In this document: positions 17,262 to 26,147 of the stretch, piece by piece
How the letters are laid out: each line of letters starts with the position of its first letter
Numbering within the stretch: position 1 is the stretch's first letter
DNA from: Rhodobacter sp. 24-YEA-8
GTDB taxonomy: Bacteria > Pseudomonadota > Alphaproteobacteria > Rhodobacterales > Rhodobacteraceae
Assembly (NCBI RefSeq): GCF_900105075.1
Contig: NZ_FNSK01000004.1
Coordinates: forward strand, 1-64,000
Length of the DNA stretch: 64,000 bases
Direction of reading: 5' to 3'
Translations under genes and position numbers: made by a program
Notes under the pieces: generated by a model
Seen by the model: the letters and a program-made list of their open reading frames with translations, nothing else
What the model was told of the DNA's origin: nothing
Database searches by the model: none

Positions 17262-18686
17262 TCAGTTCGCCCTGGTGATCCGGCGCAGGACATCCGCCTT
17301 CGCATCATCGGCCCCAAGCGATTTGTTGACCGCAAAGACCGCGCCTTTGCCATCAATCGCCACATGATTGGCAAGGCTGCCCCCCTCAAGATGCGCGACG
17401 ATCTCACCATCAGCATTCACCGCCGACAGGCTGCCCGCCTCACGCGAGGACACCCAGGCCAGACCGCTGGTCGCATCATAGACCACATTCAGCGCGCCGG
17501 CCCCGACGGTGACATCCCGGAGAACCTCGCCGGTCTCGTGGTCCAGCACCAGCAGGTTATTGCTGTCCTGCGCGGCCACAAACAGTCGCCCGGTGGCGGG
17601 ATCGACATCAAGCCCGGTCGCATTCTTTGCCCCCGGAAGCGCGAAGACCTTCTTCACTTCAAGACTGGCGGCATCAAGGATCGCCAGTTCATTGCTGACA
17701 CGGCTGACCGCGTAGACCTCGCCCTTTTCCGGATCAATCGCGAGGCTCATGACATAGAAATCACCGCCGCGCTGCGCCGAGCGGATATCGACCACGCCAA
17801 GCGGCTCGAAGCTTTCACTGTCGAAGACATAGACATTGCTGGTGGCCGAAGACGAGACAAAGGCGCGCTTGCGCACGGGATCAAGGATGACATCGCGCGA
17901 ATGGTAGACCGTTCCGGGCGCGAACTGATGCACCAGCGACAGATCCTCCTGCGCATAGACCGCAATCGTATTGTCGGGTGTGTTGGTCACCCAGATCCGC
18001 CCTGCCGCCTCATCAAGGCCAAGCCCGAAGACGCCGGCCGGTGCCAGTTTAAACGGCCCTTTCGGCGCGCCTTCCTTTTTCGGTGGCTTCTGGTCTTCGG
18101 GGAAATCTGCCGGGGTAACGCGGGCCAGGACCTCAAGGGTTTCGGGGTCGACGCGAAGCAGTTCCGACGTTGCCTCGTTGAAATCCGCAGCCGTCAAGAA
18201 GAGCGCATTGCTGCGGGCGCTGTAGGCGGATTGATAAAGCCCCCTGGCCGGCTGCACTGCGGCAACGGTCCAGTCCTGCTCGTTCAGATAATCCAGCGGC
18301 TTAGAAATCTTGAGATCCACAGTCGTGGTCATCGAAGGCTCTTCCAGCAGCGCCACCAGGGGATGCAGGCCGGTGGCCGCATCTGAGGGCAGCGTGAAGG
18401 TCAGGCTGACACTGCCCTTGTCATCGGCAATCAGGGCCGTGTCGGAAAGAATATCTGTGCCGCGTTGCAAAACAAGCTTTTGCCCCGGCTGAAGGCCGGT
18501 CGCCGAGATCCGGACATCGCCGCCGGCATAAACCGGAAGACCGGGTACCGCGCTTTCGGCCCTGATCCGGCCTTTGAATTCAAGAGGTGCGGAGAAGGCT
18601 GATTCTGCGAGGGCAAGCGATGGTGCAGAGAGGCTGGCGATGCACAGTGTGGCAAGAAGAGTTCGTCTGAGGCCGGTGCTTTTCAA
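17262..18686 (-). CDS. Secreted YncE-like beta-propeller protein
   Basis: This 474-residue protein starts with a TTG codon behind AAAGGATC and has a signal peptide ending ALAES near residue 29. An Ig-like beta domain of about 100 residues (VRISATGLQPGQK, VSLTFTLP) precedes a seven-bladed propeller with YVTN-type repeats such as NLLVLDHETGEVL and VYVFDSESFEPLG. Propellers of this kind bind small ligands or partner proteins in the periplasm; no catalytic site is seen. Convergent placement with a TonB receptor suggests it handles the same ligand. A TAA-N9-TCA sequence (18728-18742) upstream is one base off the iron-box pattern. Confidence 0.85.
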   Translation of the reverse strand: MKSTGLRRTLLATLCIASLSAPSLALAESAFSAPLEFKGRIRAESAVPGLPVYAGGDVRISATGLQPGQKLVLQRGTDILSDTALIADDKGSVSLTFTLPSDAATGLHPLVALLEEPSMTTTVDLKISKPLDYLNEQDWTVAAVQPARGLYQSAYSARSNALFLTAADFNEATSELLRVDPETLEVLARVTPADFPEDQKPPKKEGAPKGPFKLAPAGVFGLGLDEAAGRIWVTNTPDNTIAVYAQEDLSLVHQFAPGTVYHSRDVILDPVRKRAFVSSSATSNVYVFDSESFEPLGVVDIRSAQRGGDFYVMSLAIDPEKGEVYAVSRVSNELAILDAASLEVKKVFALPGAKNATGLDVDPATGRLFVAAQDSNNLLVLDHETGEVLRDVTVGAGALNVVYDATSGLAWVSSREAGSLSAVNADGEIVAHLEGGSLANHVAIDGKGAVFAVNKSLGADDAKADVLRRITRAN

Positions 18687-19233
18687 GTCATGATCCTTTC
18701 AGCGAGACCGGCCTCTTGGACGCTTCATAAGTAAAAAAGTCAACTATTAACGCTCTCATGTCCGATCTGTCGCATCCGTCACCAGGACACCGGATCGGAC
18801 GAACGATCTTTGACAGCGCGGCGCCCTCAAGCGTGGACGGGAAAACCCAACGCTTTGTTCATCGCCCGCAGGGCGAAATGCGGTTGTTTCCGCGCCACGG
18901 CGCCAGTGACGGTGGGCAGCGAAGGTCAGCCAGATGATCGACAGTGTCGCCGGCATCCTCAGGACGGCGCCTGCGGCTACCCAATGTACGCAACACATCA
19001 TCAATGCCGCAAAGAGTGCATCGATTCCATGAGAGGTTGACTAAGTGATGATCAACCTGTCATACCACCCTCCGAGCGAGACCGAGGGAGGCGGTTGGCT
19101 ACGATTCTGCGACCATATGGGCCGCATGGACCGGAGCACGCCTTTCCGATGACGCCACATGACTACCCATCGCGCAAAGTCTCGGGTGAACCGGTCGCTT
19201 TGCCGTGCAACTAACGCTAAGGGCTACGTGAAA
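18687..19233. other. 547-base intergenic region upstream of the four-carbon acid operon
   Basis: No gene is supported here; short frames lack ribosome sites and domains. The left end should hold the promoter for the propeller gene (AT-rich around 18728-18750) and the right end the promoter for the plus-strand operon, including the perfect repeat at 19034-19058. Confidence 0.5.
19034..19058. promoter_or_regulatory. Perfect inverted repeat, candidate GntR operator
   Basis: AGGTTGA (19034-19040) and TCAACCT (19052-19058) are exact reverse complements with an 11-base spacer. It lies 176 bases before the first gene of the operon, which encodes its own GntR-family regulator, so it is a candidate operator. 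There is no T-run, which argues against a terminator. Confidence 0.45.
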
Positions 19234-20136
19234 ATGAAAATTGCCATCATCGGCTGCGGGGTCGTCGGTTCGTCCTGGTCCCTCGTCTTCGCTCGGGCAG
19301 GGCACGAGATTGCGATCTACGACCAGAACACCAGCGCGGCAGAGGCTGCACTGGCCTTTGTCGCCGCCGCTGATCCCGCCTTTGCCGCACAATGCCGTGT
19401 GGCAAGCAGCCTCGCCGATGCCCTGAATGGCGCTGAATATGTGCAGGAAAGCGCGCCTGAGCGGTTGCCGATCAAACAGGCACTCTACCGCGAGATGGAC
19501 GGGCTCCTGGCCGCAAATACCATCGTTGGCAGCTCGACCTCGGGCTTTCCGGCGTCCCAGTTCACCGAGGGCCTTGTGAATGCGGCCCGTTGCCTTGTCT
19601 CGCATCCGATCAATCCGCCGCATCTGATTCCGCTGGTAGAACTGATCCCTGCGCCCTGGACTGCAGCGGAAACGCTTGAATTTACCCGTAATTTGATGCG
19701 TGATCTTGGCCAGAGCCCGATCACCCTGACGCGAGAGATCAACGGCTTTGTCGTCAACCGTCTGCAAAGCGCGCTGCTGGGCGAGGCTTTCCGTCTCGTG
19801 GAAGACGGCATATGCACGCCGGCCGAGGTTGATGCGGCGGTGGCCGATGGTCTGGGCCTGCGCTGGTGCTTTATGGGCCCCTTTGCCACCATCGATCTGA
19901 ACGCCGCAAATGGTATCGCCGAATATTGCGCCAATCTCGGCCCGATGTATCACGGCCTTGCCAAAGAGCAGGCCGATCCGCGCGAATGGGGCCCCGAGCT
20001 CGTCGGCGCCATCGAAGAAAAGATGCGGGCCGCCGTCCCCGCCGATGATCTTCCCGCGCGCCGCAAATGGCGCGACAGCTTCCTCGCCTCGGTTGTCGAG
20101 GCCAAGCGCAGCATCACAAAGGATCTTGGTGTATGA
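19234..20136 (+). CDS. Lambda-crystallin/L-gulonate 3-dehydrogenase-type dehydrogenase
   Basis: The 300-residue NAD-dependent enzyme begins directly with the Rossmann motif IGCGVVGSS. Further on, SHPINPPHLIPLVELIP (around residue 140) holds the catalytic histidine and is almost the signature of lambda-crystallin (L-gulonate 3-dehydrogenase), followed by NGFVVNRLQSALL and GLGLRWCFMGP. These enzymes oxidise the C3 hydroxyl of a hydroxy acid. With OtnK- and OtnC-type genes in the same operon, it probably makes 3-oxo-tetronate directly from a four-carbon sugar acid. GTG six bases upstream is an alternative start. The stop overlaps the GntR start (ATGA). Confidence 0.85.
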   Translation: MKIAIIGCGVVGSSWSLVFARAGHEIAIYDQNTSAAEAALAFVAAADPAFAAQCRVASSLADALNGAEYVQESAPERLPIKQALYREMDGLLAANTIVGSSTSGFPASQFTEGLVNAARCLVSHPINPPHLIPLVELIPAPWTAAETLEFTRNLMRDLGQSPITLTREINGFVVNRLQSALLGEAFRLVEDGICTPAEVDAAVADGLGLRWCFMGPFATIDLNAANGIAEYCANLGPMYHGLAKEQADPREWGPELVGAIEEKMRAAVPADDLPARRKWRDSFLASVVEAKRSITKDLGV

Positions 20137-20867
20137 GCGGATTCGGCGCGCCCGTCCATCTGAGCCGTGAAAGATTGTCGGACAAGATTGCCCGGGATAT
20201 CGAGGCGCGGGTGCTGTCGGGCGAGCTGGTGGTCGGCGACCAGCTTCCGTCGGAACGCGACCTGATGGCGCATTACGGCGTTGGCAGGCCCGCGGTCCGC
20301 GAGGCGCTTTTGTGGCTGAACAAAACCGGCATTCTGGCAGTCTCAAACGGAGATCGGACCAGGGTGACCGAGCCCGATCCCCGTGATCTGCTGCAACTGC
20401 TCTCCGGGGCGGCGAAGATGCTTGTCGCCCGGCCCGAGGGCATCCGGCAGTTCCAGAAGACCCGTATCTTTGTTGAAGTTGCCCTGGCGCGTGAGGCCGC
20501 GCGGCTTGCAACTCCTGAAGATATCACGGCGCTGGAAGCGCTGGTTATAAAGAACGAAAACAGCGCGGATGATATTCCGGCCTTCTCGGCCTCTGATGAT
20601 GCGTTCCACCAATATATTGCGGCAATCGCGCATGATCCGCTGCTGATTGCACTCTATGATGTGGTGCTGGATTTGCTGGAAGACCAGCGCCGCATGTCGC
20701 TCAGCCATCCTGAGGCGCTTTCCGACGCGGCTCTCTCGCATCGTCGGATCTACGAGGCGATTCGTGATCGTGACCCTGATCGGGCCGAGGCCGCGATGCG
20801 TGCGCATCTTGCCACGGTGATCCGCACCTATTGGGAAATCTGCGCACAGGAGGGCGAGGCCCGCTGA
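20133..20867 (+). CDS. GntR/FadR-family transcriptional regulator
   Basis: The 244-residue protein has an N-terminal winged helix (LPSERDLMAHYGVGRPAVREAL) and a C-terminal all-helical FCD ligand domain with the D...H...H pattern for a metal and carboxylate ligand (DAFHQYI, then SHRRIY and RAHL). The start overlaps the dehydrogenase stop. Its place as second gene of the operon suggests local control, probably repression lifted by a sugar acid. The perfect repeat at 19034-19058 is the best operator candidate. Confidence 0.9.
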   Translation: MSGFGAPVHLSRERLSDKIARDIEARVLSGELVVGDQLPSERDLMAHYGVGRPAVREALLWLNKTGILAVSNGDRTRVTEPDPRDLLQLLSGAAKMLVARPEGIRQFQKTRIFVEVALAREAARLATPEDITALEALVIKNENSADDIPAFSASDDAFHQYIAAIAHDPLLIALYDVVLDLLEDQRRMSLSHPEALSDAALSHRRIYEAIRDRDPDRAEAAMRAHLATVIRTYWEICAQEGEAR

Positions 20868-20910
20868 CGGCCTCCCACCCCTGTCATCTCATTCGAAAAA
20901 GGCAAAAACC

Positions 20911-22173
20911 ATGCTTCTTGGTTGCATTGGTGATGACTTCACCGGCTCTGGCGATCTTGCAAACACGCTGGCGAAACAGGGTATGCGTGTCACCCAATAT
21001 TCAGGCGTGCCCGAAGGTGATGCCGATCCGGGCGTCGAGGCGGGCGTTGTTGCGCTGAAATCGCGCAGCATTCCGGCTGCCGAAGCAATCCGGCAATCGC
21101 TGCGCGCTCTGGAATGGCTGCAGGCCCAGGGCTGCAAACAGTTCCTGTTCAAATATTGCTCGACCTTTGACAGCACGCCCGACGGCAATATCGGCCCGGT
21201 TGCCGCCGCGCTGGCCGAGGCGCTGAATGCACGTCAGGTCGTGGTCTGCCCGGCCTTTCCCGGGGCGGGGCGCACGCTCTACATGGGCACGCTTTTCGTG
21301 AAGGACCGCCCGCTCAATGAGAGCGGGATGGAGCACCACCCGCTGAACCCGATGAGCGATTCCGACATCCGGCGCTGGCTGGCGCAGCAGACCGATATGC
21401 CTGTCGGGCATGTGGGCTTTGCCGATGTGCGCAATGGGGCCGAGGCTATCGCAGCGGCGCTGCAATCGGCTGACGCCAGCGGCGCGCGGCTGATCGTGGT
21501 CGATGCGCTTTCGGACGAGGATCTGATCGAGATCGGAACCGCGCTGGACGGCTTGCCGCTTCTGACCGGTGGATCGGGGATTGCGATGGGCCTGCCGGGG
21601 AACTTCCGCCGTCAGGGCCTCTTGTCGGGTGAGAGCGGCGGCTGGCAGGGCATCGGCGGTAAATCGGTTGTGCTGTCGGGTTCCTGCTCGACCGCCACGC
21701 GCGGCCAGGTGGCGCAGCACCGCGCCGCGGGGCTGCCGATCCTCGAAATCGGCGCCGATGAGGCGGTGGCAGGCACGCTGGACGCGGCCGAGATTGCGGC
21801 CTGGGCACTGGCGCAGGACGCACGTCCGCTGATCTTTTCCTCTGCTGATCCGGCAACGGTGCGGGCAGCGCAGGACAAGCATGGCCGGGAGAAAGTTGCG
21901 GGCGCCATCGAGGCGCTTTTCGCCGGGATTGCCACGCATCTGACCCGCTCGGGGCTTGGTCGTCTGATCGTCGCCGGCGGCGAGACCTCGGGCGCTGTGG
22001 TTGAAGCGCTCGAAATCAGATCGCTCGAAATCGGCCCCGAAATCGCAGCCGGCGTCCCGGCGATGCGCGCGCTCCTGCCCGGGGGCGCGGTCGTAGCGCT
22101 CGCGCTCAAATCCGGCAATTTCGGCGGTCCGGAGTTTTTCAATGAAGCGGACCAGATCCTGAGCGGAAGCTGA
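20911..22173 (+). CDS. otnK: Four-carbon acid sugar kinase, 3-oxo-tetronate 4-kinase (OtnK type)
   Basis: This 420-residue DUF1537-family kinase opens with the conserved GDDFTGSGDLA segment (residues 7-17), has CSTFDSTPDGNIGP at about residue 83, and a C-terminal nucleotide domain with GSCSTATRGQV and AGGETSGAVVEAL. OtnK phosphorylates 3-oxo-tetronate at O4. It stands between the GntR gene and the TRAP transporter and shares the operon with an OtnC-type decarboxylase, which supports this assignment over the related D-threonate kinase. Confidence 0.9.
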   Translation: MLLGCIGDDFTGSGDLANTLAKQGMRVTQYSGVPEGDADPGVEAGVVALKSRSIPAAEAIRQSLRALEWLQAQGCKQFLFKYCSTFDSTPDGNIGPVAAALAEALNARQVVVCPAFPGAGRTLYMGTLFVKDRPLNESGMEHHPLNPMSDSDIRRWLAQQTDMPVGHVGFADVRNGAEAIAAALQSADASGARLIVVDALSDEDLIEIGTALDGLPLLTGGSGIAMGLPGNFRRQGLLSGESGGWQGIGGKSVVLSGSCSTATRGQVAQHRAAGLPILEIGADEAVAGTLDAAEIAAWALAQDARPLIFSSADPATVRAAQDKHGREKVAGAIEALFAGIATHLTRSGLGRLIVAGGETSGAVVEALEIRSLEIGPEIAAGVPAMRALLPGGAVVALALKSGNFGGPEFFNEADQILSGS

Positions 22174-22235
22174 TCCGCAACACCGGCCGGGGCATCCCCC
22201 GCCATCGCGTGACGCATAATGGAGGAGAAGAAACC

Positions 22236-23234
22236 ATGATCAATCCGGCAAAAACCCTGAAACGGGCATCGCTGGCTGCGCTTGCAGGCCTTGCCATTGC
22301 CACGGCGCCGCTGGCGGCACTTGCTCAGGAGCTGAACCTTAAGCTTGGCCATATCCAGTCCGAACAGGATCTGTGGCATTTCGGCGCGCTGAAGTTCAAG
22401 GAAGAGCTTGAGACCCGTTCGGGCGGCGCGATCACCCTGACCATCTATCCGAACTCGACCATCGGCGGCGACCGCGATCTGGTTGAGGGCATGCAGATGG
22501 GCACCGTGGACTTTGGCCTGATCGCCGGGGTTCTGGGCAATTTTGAACCCTCGATCCAGCTTTTGGAACTGCCCTATCTGTTCCGCTCGCAAGAAGAGTT
22601 CGACACCGTGATCGGCGGCGATATCGGGGCGGAAATCATCGAGAATGTGCGTCAGAACGCCAATGTCCGCATCCTGAACTGGTGGGAGCGTGGCTCGCGT
22701 CAGGTCACCTCGAAAAAACCGATCAACGGGCTGGAAGACCTCAAGGGTCTGAAGATCCGCGTGCCGGAAATCCCCGCAATGGTGACCACCTGGCGCGCCA
22801 TGGGTGCAAACCCGACCCCGATGGCCTGGAGCGAGGTCTATACCGGGCTTGAGCAACATGTGATCGACGCACAGGAAAACCCGATCCCCTTCATCTATGG
22901 CGGCCGGATCGGCGAAGTGCAGGACTATCTCGCCTTCACCAACCACAAGTTTGAATATGTGACGCTGGCGATGAGCGAGTTGCGCTGGAGCCAGCTGACC
23001 GAAGAGCAGCGCCAGATCATCATCGAGGCCGCTGCTGCCGCGACCCAGGCCGAGAATGAGGCCGTCCGCGCCCAAACCTCGGAAATGCTGCAGAAAATGG
23101 TCGATGAAGGTCTTCAGATCACCGAGCCCGACACGGATGCCATCGCAGCCGCCGCTGTGACCGCGCATGAACCCTTCGCTCGGACGGTCAATATCGACCT
23201 CTACAACCGGATCATCGCAGCGCTCGGGCGCTGA
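22236..23234 (+). CDS. TRAP transporter substrate-binding protein (DctP family)
   Basis: The mature 332-residue precursor has a signal peptide ending ALAQ near residue 29. GGAGGAG before the chosen ATG fixes the start. Family features include the LGHIQSEQDLWHFGALKFKEE-like N-terminus and the arginine/asparagine ligand segment (LKIRVPEIP and ENPIPFIY). Neighbours place it as binder of a four-carbon sugar acid such as threonate or erythronate for the Q and M permeases that follow. Confidence 0.92.
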   Translation: MINPAKTLKRASLAALAGLAIATAPLAALAQELNLKLGHIQSEQDLWHFGALKFKEELETRSGGAITLTIYPNSTIGGDRDLVEGMQMGTVDFGLIAGVLGNFEPSIQLLELPYLFRSQEEFDTVIGGDIGAEIIENVRQNANVRILNWWERGSRQVTSKKPINGLEDLKGLKIRVPEIPAMVTTWRAMGANPTPMAWSEVYTGLEQHVIDAQENPIPFIYGGRIGEVQDYLAFTNHKFEYVTLAMSELRWSQLTEEQRQIIIEAAAAATQAENEAVRAQTSEMLQKMVDEGLQITEPDTDAIAAAAVTAHEPFARTVNIDLYNRIIAALGR

Positions 23235-23311
23235 GCGCAACAACGGGCCTGACTGTCCGCCGCTTGCTTCCGGGCCTGCGGCGGACATGATCTGCGCGAA
23301 GGAGAACCAGC

Positions 23312-23827
23312 TTGGAAAAGCTTGACCGATTTCTGCATAAATTCCTGCTCTGGGCGATTGCGGCCCTGATCTTCACCATGATGGTGGTGACCTTCTCGCA
23401 GGTGGTCGCCCGCTATGCGCTGGCGAATTCCCTCAGCTGGTCCGAGGAAGTGGGCCGCTATATCTTCGTGTGGATTACCTTCCTTGGCATGGCTGCGGCC
23501 TTCCAGTCGCGCGCGCATGTCGCGCTTGATTTTCTGGTTGGCCTGCTGCCCGCAAGGCCCTCAAAAGCCCTGACGGTATTCAATGCGCTTCTGGTCGCGG
23601 TTGCTGGCGCAGCACTGGTTATCGGTGGTCTCTCGCTGATTAAATTCGGCCTGAACCAGCGCAGTGCGGCGCTTGGGTTGCCCATGTATCTCGTCTATGT
23701 CGTGATCCCCTTCAGCGGGGTTGCCCTTTGCTATTTCGCGCTGCGGCAGGCCTGGCTTCACGCCACCGGCACTGCACCCGCGCAGGCAAGCGTTATCGAA
23801 ACCCTTGTCGGAGAGGCACATAAATGA
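23312..23827 (+). CDS. TRAP transporter small permease (DctQ family)
   Basis: A 171-residue protein with four membrane helices and the DctQ signature SWSEEVGRYIFVWITFLG near residues 44-61. The start is TTG behind GAAGGAGAA. Its stop overlaps the large-permease ATG (ATGA), so the two subunits are coupled. Confidence 0.92.
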   Translation: MEKLDRFLHKFLLWAIAALIFTMMVVTFSQVVARYALANSLSWSEEVGRYIFVWITFLGMAAAFQSRAHVALDFLVGLLPARPSKALTVFNALLVAVAGAALVIGGLSLIKFGLNQRSAALGLPMYLVYVVIPFSGVALCYFALRQAWLHATGTAPAQASVIETLVGEAHK

Positions 23828-25092
23828 TCTCGCTTATCCTTTTCGGTGGCTTCGGGCTGTTTCTGGCCATCGGCCTGCCGGTCGCCTTCGGCATCGCCAT
23901 CGCCTCTCTGGTGGCGATCTGGTATAATGGTTTCCCGATGGCGGTGTTCGGTCAGCGCCTGTTCACCTCGGTCGATTCCTTCCCACTGATGGCGATCCCG
24001 CTGTTCATGCTGGCCGGTGCCCTGATGGGCCATGGCGGCATCACCACACGGATCATCAGCTTTGCACTCTCGATCTTCGGAAATATCCGCGGCAGCCTGG
24101 CGCAGGTCGTCTCGGCCAGTGGTGTCGTGATGGGCGGCGTGTCCGGTTCAGGCGTGGCCGATGTGGCGGCGCTTGGCTCGGTCATGATACCCGAGATGAA
24201 GAAGCGTAAATATGATGCCGGTTTTTCGGCAGCGCTGGTCGCCTGTTCAGGCAGCCTTGCCCTGATCCTGCCGCCCTCGATCGCTATCATCATCTATGGT
24301 GTCTCGGCCCAGGCCTCGATCGGCGATATGTTCCTGGCCGCCATTGCACCTGGCCTGATGATCGGCATCGGCTTCTCGCTCTACGCCTATGTCTATGCCC
24401 GCATGAAAGGCCTTCCCCGGGAAGGCGGTGTCAGCAATGCGGAGAAATGGCGTCGCTTCAAGGATGCAAGCTGGTCGCTTCTGATGCCGGTCATCATCAT
24501 CGGCGGGATCCGGATGGGGATCTTCACCCCGACCGAGGGCGGCGCGGTGGTGGCGGTCTATGCCTTTGTCGTCGGCATGTTCGTCTATAAGGAAATCACC
24601 ATCTCGAAGATCCCGCAGATATGTATCGAAGCAGCCATCGGCACTGCCGTGGTGGCGGCGATCATTGCGGCGACCTCGCTTTTCGGCTGGCTTCTGACAA
24701 ATGCGCAGTTGCCGCAGGCGATTGCAGCGGCGATCCTCAGCCTGACCGACAATCCGATCCTGCTGCTCCTGCTGATCAATATCATGCTGCTGATCATTGG
24801 CATGTTTGTCGACAGCGGTCCGGCCATCCTGCTGATGACGCCGATCCTGGCGCCTGTCGCCAATTCCATCGGCGTTGATCCGGTGCAGTTTGGCCTGATC
24901 ATGGTGATCAACCTGACCATCGGTCTTTTGACACCACCTGTCGGCACCGCGCTTTACCTTGCGAGTTCTATCTCGGGCGTGTCGATCATGCGGTTGACGC
25001 GGGCCATGCTGCCCTTCTGGGGGATCATGCTCTTCGTGCTGATGCTGGTCACCTATGTGCCTGGCTTCACCAGCTGGGCGATCTCAAAGTAA
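23824..25092 (+). CDS. TRAP transporter large permease (DctM family)
   Basis: The 422-residue membrane protein has about 12 helices and DctM motifs: IPLFMLAGALMGHGG near residue 58, SGVVMGGVSGSGVADVAALG near residues 98-117 and LLTPPVGTALYL near residue 375. It is the Na+- or H+-driven channel of the TRAP system. An 85-base gap separates it from the decarboxylase gene. Confidence 0.95.
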   Translation: MISLILFGGFGLFLAIGLPVAFGIAIASLVAIWYNGFPMAVFGQRLFTSVDSFPLMAIPLFMLAGALMGHGGITTRIISFALSIFGNIRGSLAQVVSASGVVMGGVSGSGVADVAALGSVMIPEMKKRKYDAGFSAALVACSGSLALILPPSIAIIIYGVSAQASIGDMFLAAIAPGLMIGIGFSLYAYVYARMKGLPREGGVSNAEKWRRFKDASWSLLMPVIIIGGIRMGIFTPTEGGAVVAVYAFVVGMFVYKEITISKIPQICIEAAIGTAVVAAIIAATSLFGWLLTNAQLPQAIAAAILSLTDNPILLLLLINIMLLIIGMFVDSGPAILLMTPILAPVANSIGVDPVQFGLIMVINLTIGLLTPPVGTALYLASSISGVSIMRLTRAMLPFWGIMLFVLMLVTYVPGFTSWAISK

Positions 25093-25177
25093 TCCCTGCT
25101 GCCGGGGAAGTCGGGGGGCGGATCTGGTTCCGCTCCCCTTGCTTACTGAAATGACCTGATAAAACGGAGCCCGTGCC

Positions 25178-25831
25178 ATGAGCCGCAACCTGAACGCCGA
25201 AAAACTGTGCACCCTCAGCCGCAGCCTGTTTGACCGGGGCTATTCGGTTGGCGGCGCTGGCAATGTCTCGGTGCGGACAGAGGGTGGCGGCTTTCTGGTC
25301 ACGCCGACCGGCGGCAGCCTCGGGCGGCTGTCACCCGCAGATCTGGCCGAGATCGGGCCTGATGGCGGGGTGTTAGAGGGGCCGAAACCCTCAAAAGAAT
25401 TTGCCTTCCACAAGGCGCTGTTCGACTGCCGCCCCGATGCCGGCGCCATCGTCCATTTGCATTCTACATGGCTGACCGCGCTCTCCTGTCTTGAGAACCT
25501 GCCACAGGATAATGCACTGCGGCCCTTCACCCCCTATTACGTGATGCGGGTCGGTTACATGCCGGTGATCCCCTATTACCGTCCCGGCGCACCGGAGATC
25601 GCGCGCGATCTTGAGGCTGCAGCGAAGGCGCATCCCGTCAACGCTTTCCTTCTGGCCTCGCATGGGGTCGTGGTTCTGGGCAAGGATATCGAGGACGCGG
25701 TGAACAATGCTGAAGAGCTGGAAGAAACCGCCCGGCTGCATTTCATCCTCCAGGGCCATCAGATTCGCTACCTGAGCGAAGACGAAATCTCTGAACTGAC
25801 CCCTGCCATAAGACGGCGGGAAGGCCGCTAA
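25178..25831 (+). CDS. otnC: 3-oxo-tetronate 4-phosphate decarboxylase (OtnC type)
   Basis: This 217-residue class II aldolase/adducin-fold enzyme has GNVSVRT near residue 27, the acidic PSKEFAFHKALF segment, the zinc pair HLHSTW near residue 91 and a third histidine in ASHGVVVLG near residue 158. OtnC members decarboxylate 3-oxo-tetronate 4-phosphate to dihydroxyacetone phosphate. It closes the operon, so with the kinase and the upstream dehydrogenase a complete short route from a tetronate to DHAP is encoded. Confidence 0.88.
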   Translation: MSRNLNAEKLCTLSRSLFDRGYSVGGAGNVSVRTEGGGFLVTPTGGSLGRLSPADLAEIGPDGGVLEGPKPSKEFAFHKALFDCRPDAGAIVHLHSTWLTALSCLENLPQDNALRPFTPYYVMRVGYMPVIPYYRPGAPEIARDLEAAAKAHPVNAFLLASHGVVVLGKDIEDAVNNAEELEETARLHFILQGHQIRYLSEDEISELTPAIRRREGR

Positions 25832-25844
25832 GGCCCCCTTCCCG
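25817..25844 (+). terminator. Hairpin overlapping the otnC stop codon
   Basis: CGGGAAGG and CCTTCCCG form an 8-bp stem whose inner part (GGCC/GGCC) extends it with a small bulge. No T-run follows, so termination here may need Rho; the position at the end of a long operon makes a role plausible. Confidence 0.4.
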
Positions 25845-26096
25845 ACCATACGCCTATCGCCCGTGCAGATCACGTCTCGGGCGCCGTATCGTCAACTGGA
25901 ACAGCGAGTATTGGTGAGGTTCCAGGAGGGTAACAGATCCTTTTGACCGGCCACACCCCCGTTGCGGCCTGTACCGAACCTCTACGCGGGTCTCTCTTTG
26001 ACTGTCGGGGGCTCTCGGCCAGGCTGGTGAAAGTGTCCAGGCTGGTTGCCTTCAACCCGATCACAGGCGCTGTGAGTGGAGCAAGACAACCATGAA
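25845..26096. other. Intergenic stretch between convergent operons
   Basis: No gene or clear element is seen between the otnC hairpin and the terminator at 26097; short frames lack ribosome sites. Confidence 0.5.
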
Positions 26097-26124
26097 AAAG
26101 GCCCGCATTTCTGCGAGCCTTTTG
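26097..26124 (-). terminator. Intrinsic terminator of the malonyl/ABC operon
   Basis: AAAAGGC/GCCTTTT and CGCA/TGCG pair around a TTTC loop with one C-A mismatch. Read on the minus strand the stem is followed by a T-run, just past the stop of the binding-protein gene. Confidence 0.8.
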
Positions 26125-26147
26125 CCTTTCTGTCCTGCATCCGTCGC

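Noticed and set aside
21612..23288. 558-codon open frame on the minus strand
   Set aside because: Antisense to otnK and the TRAP binding-protein gene, both with clear family motifs; no recognisable domain in the antisense protein.
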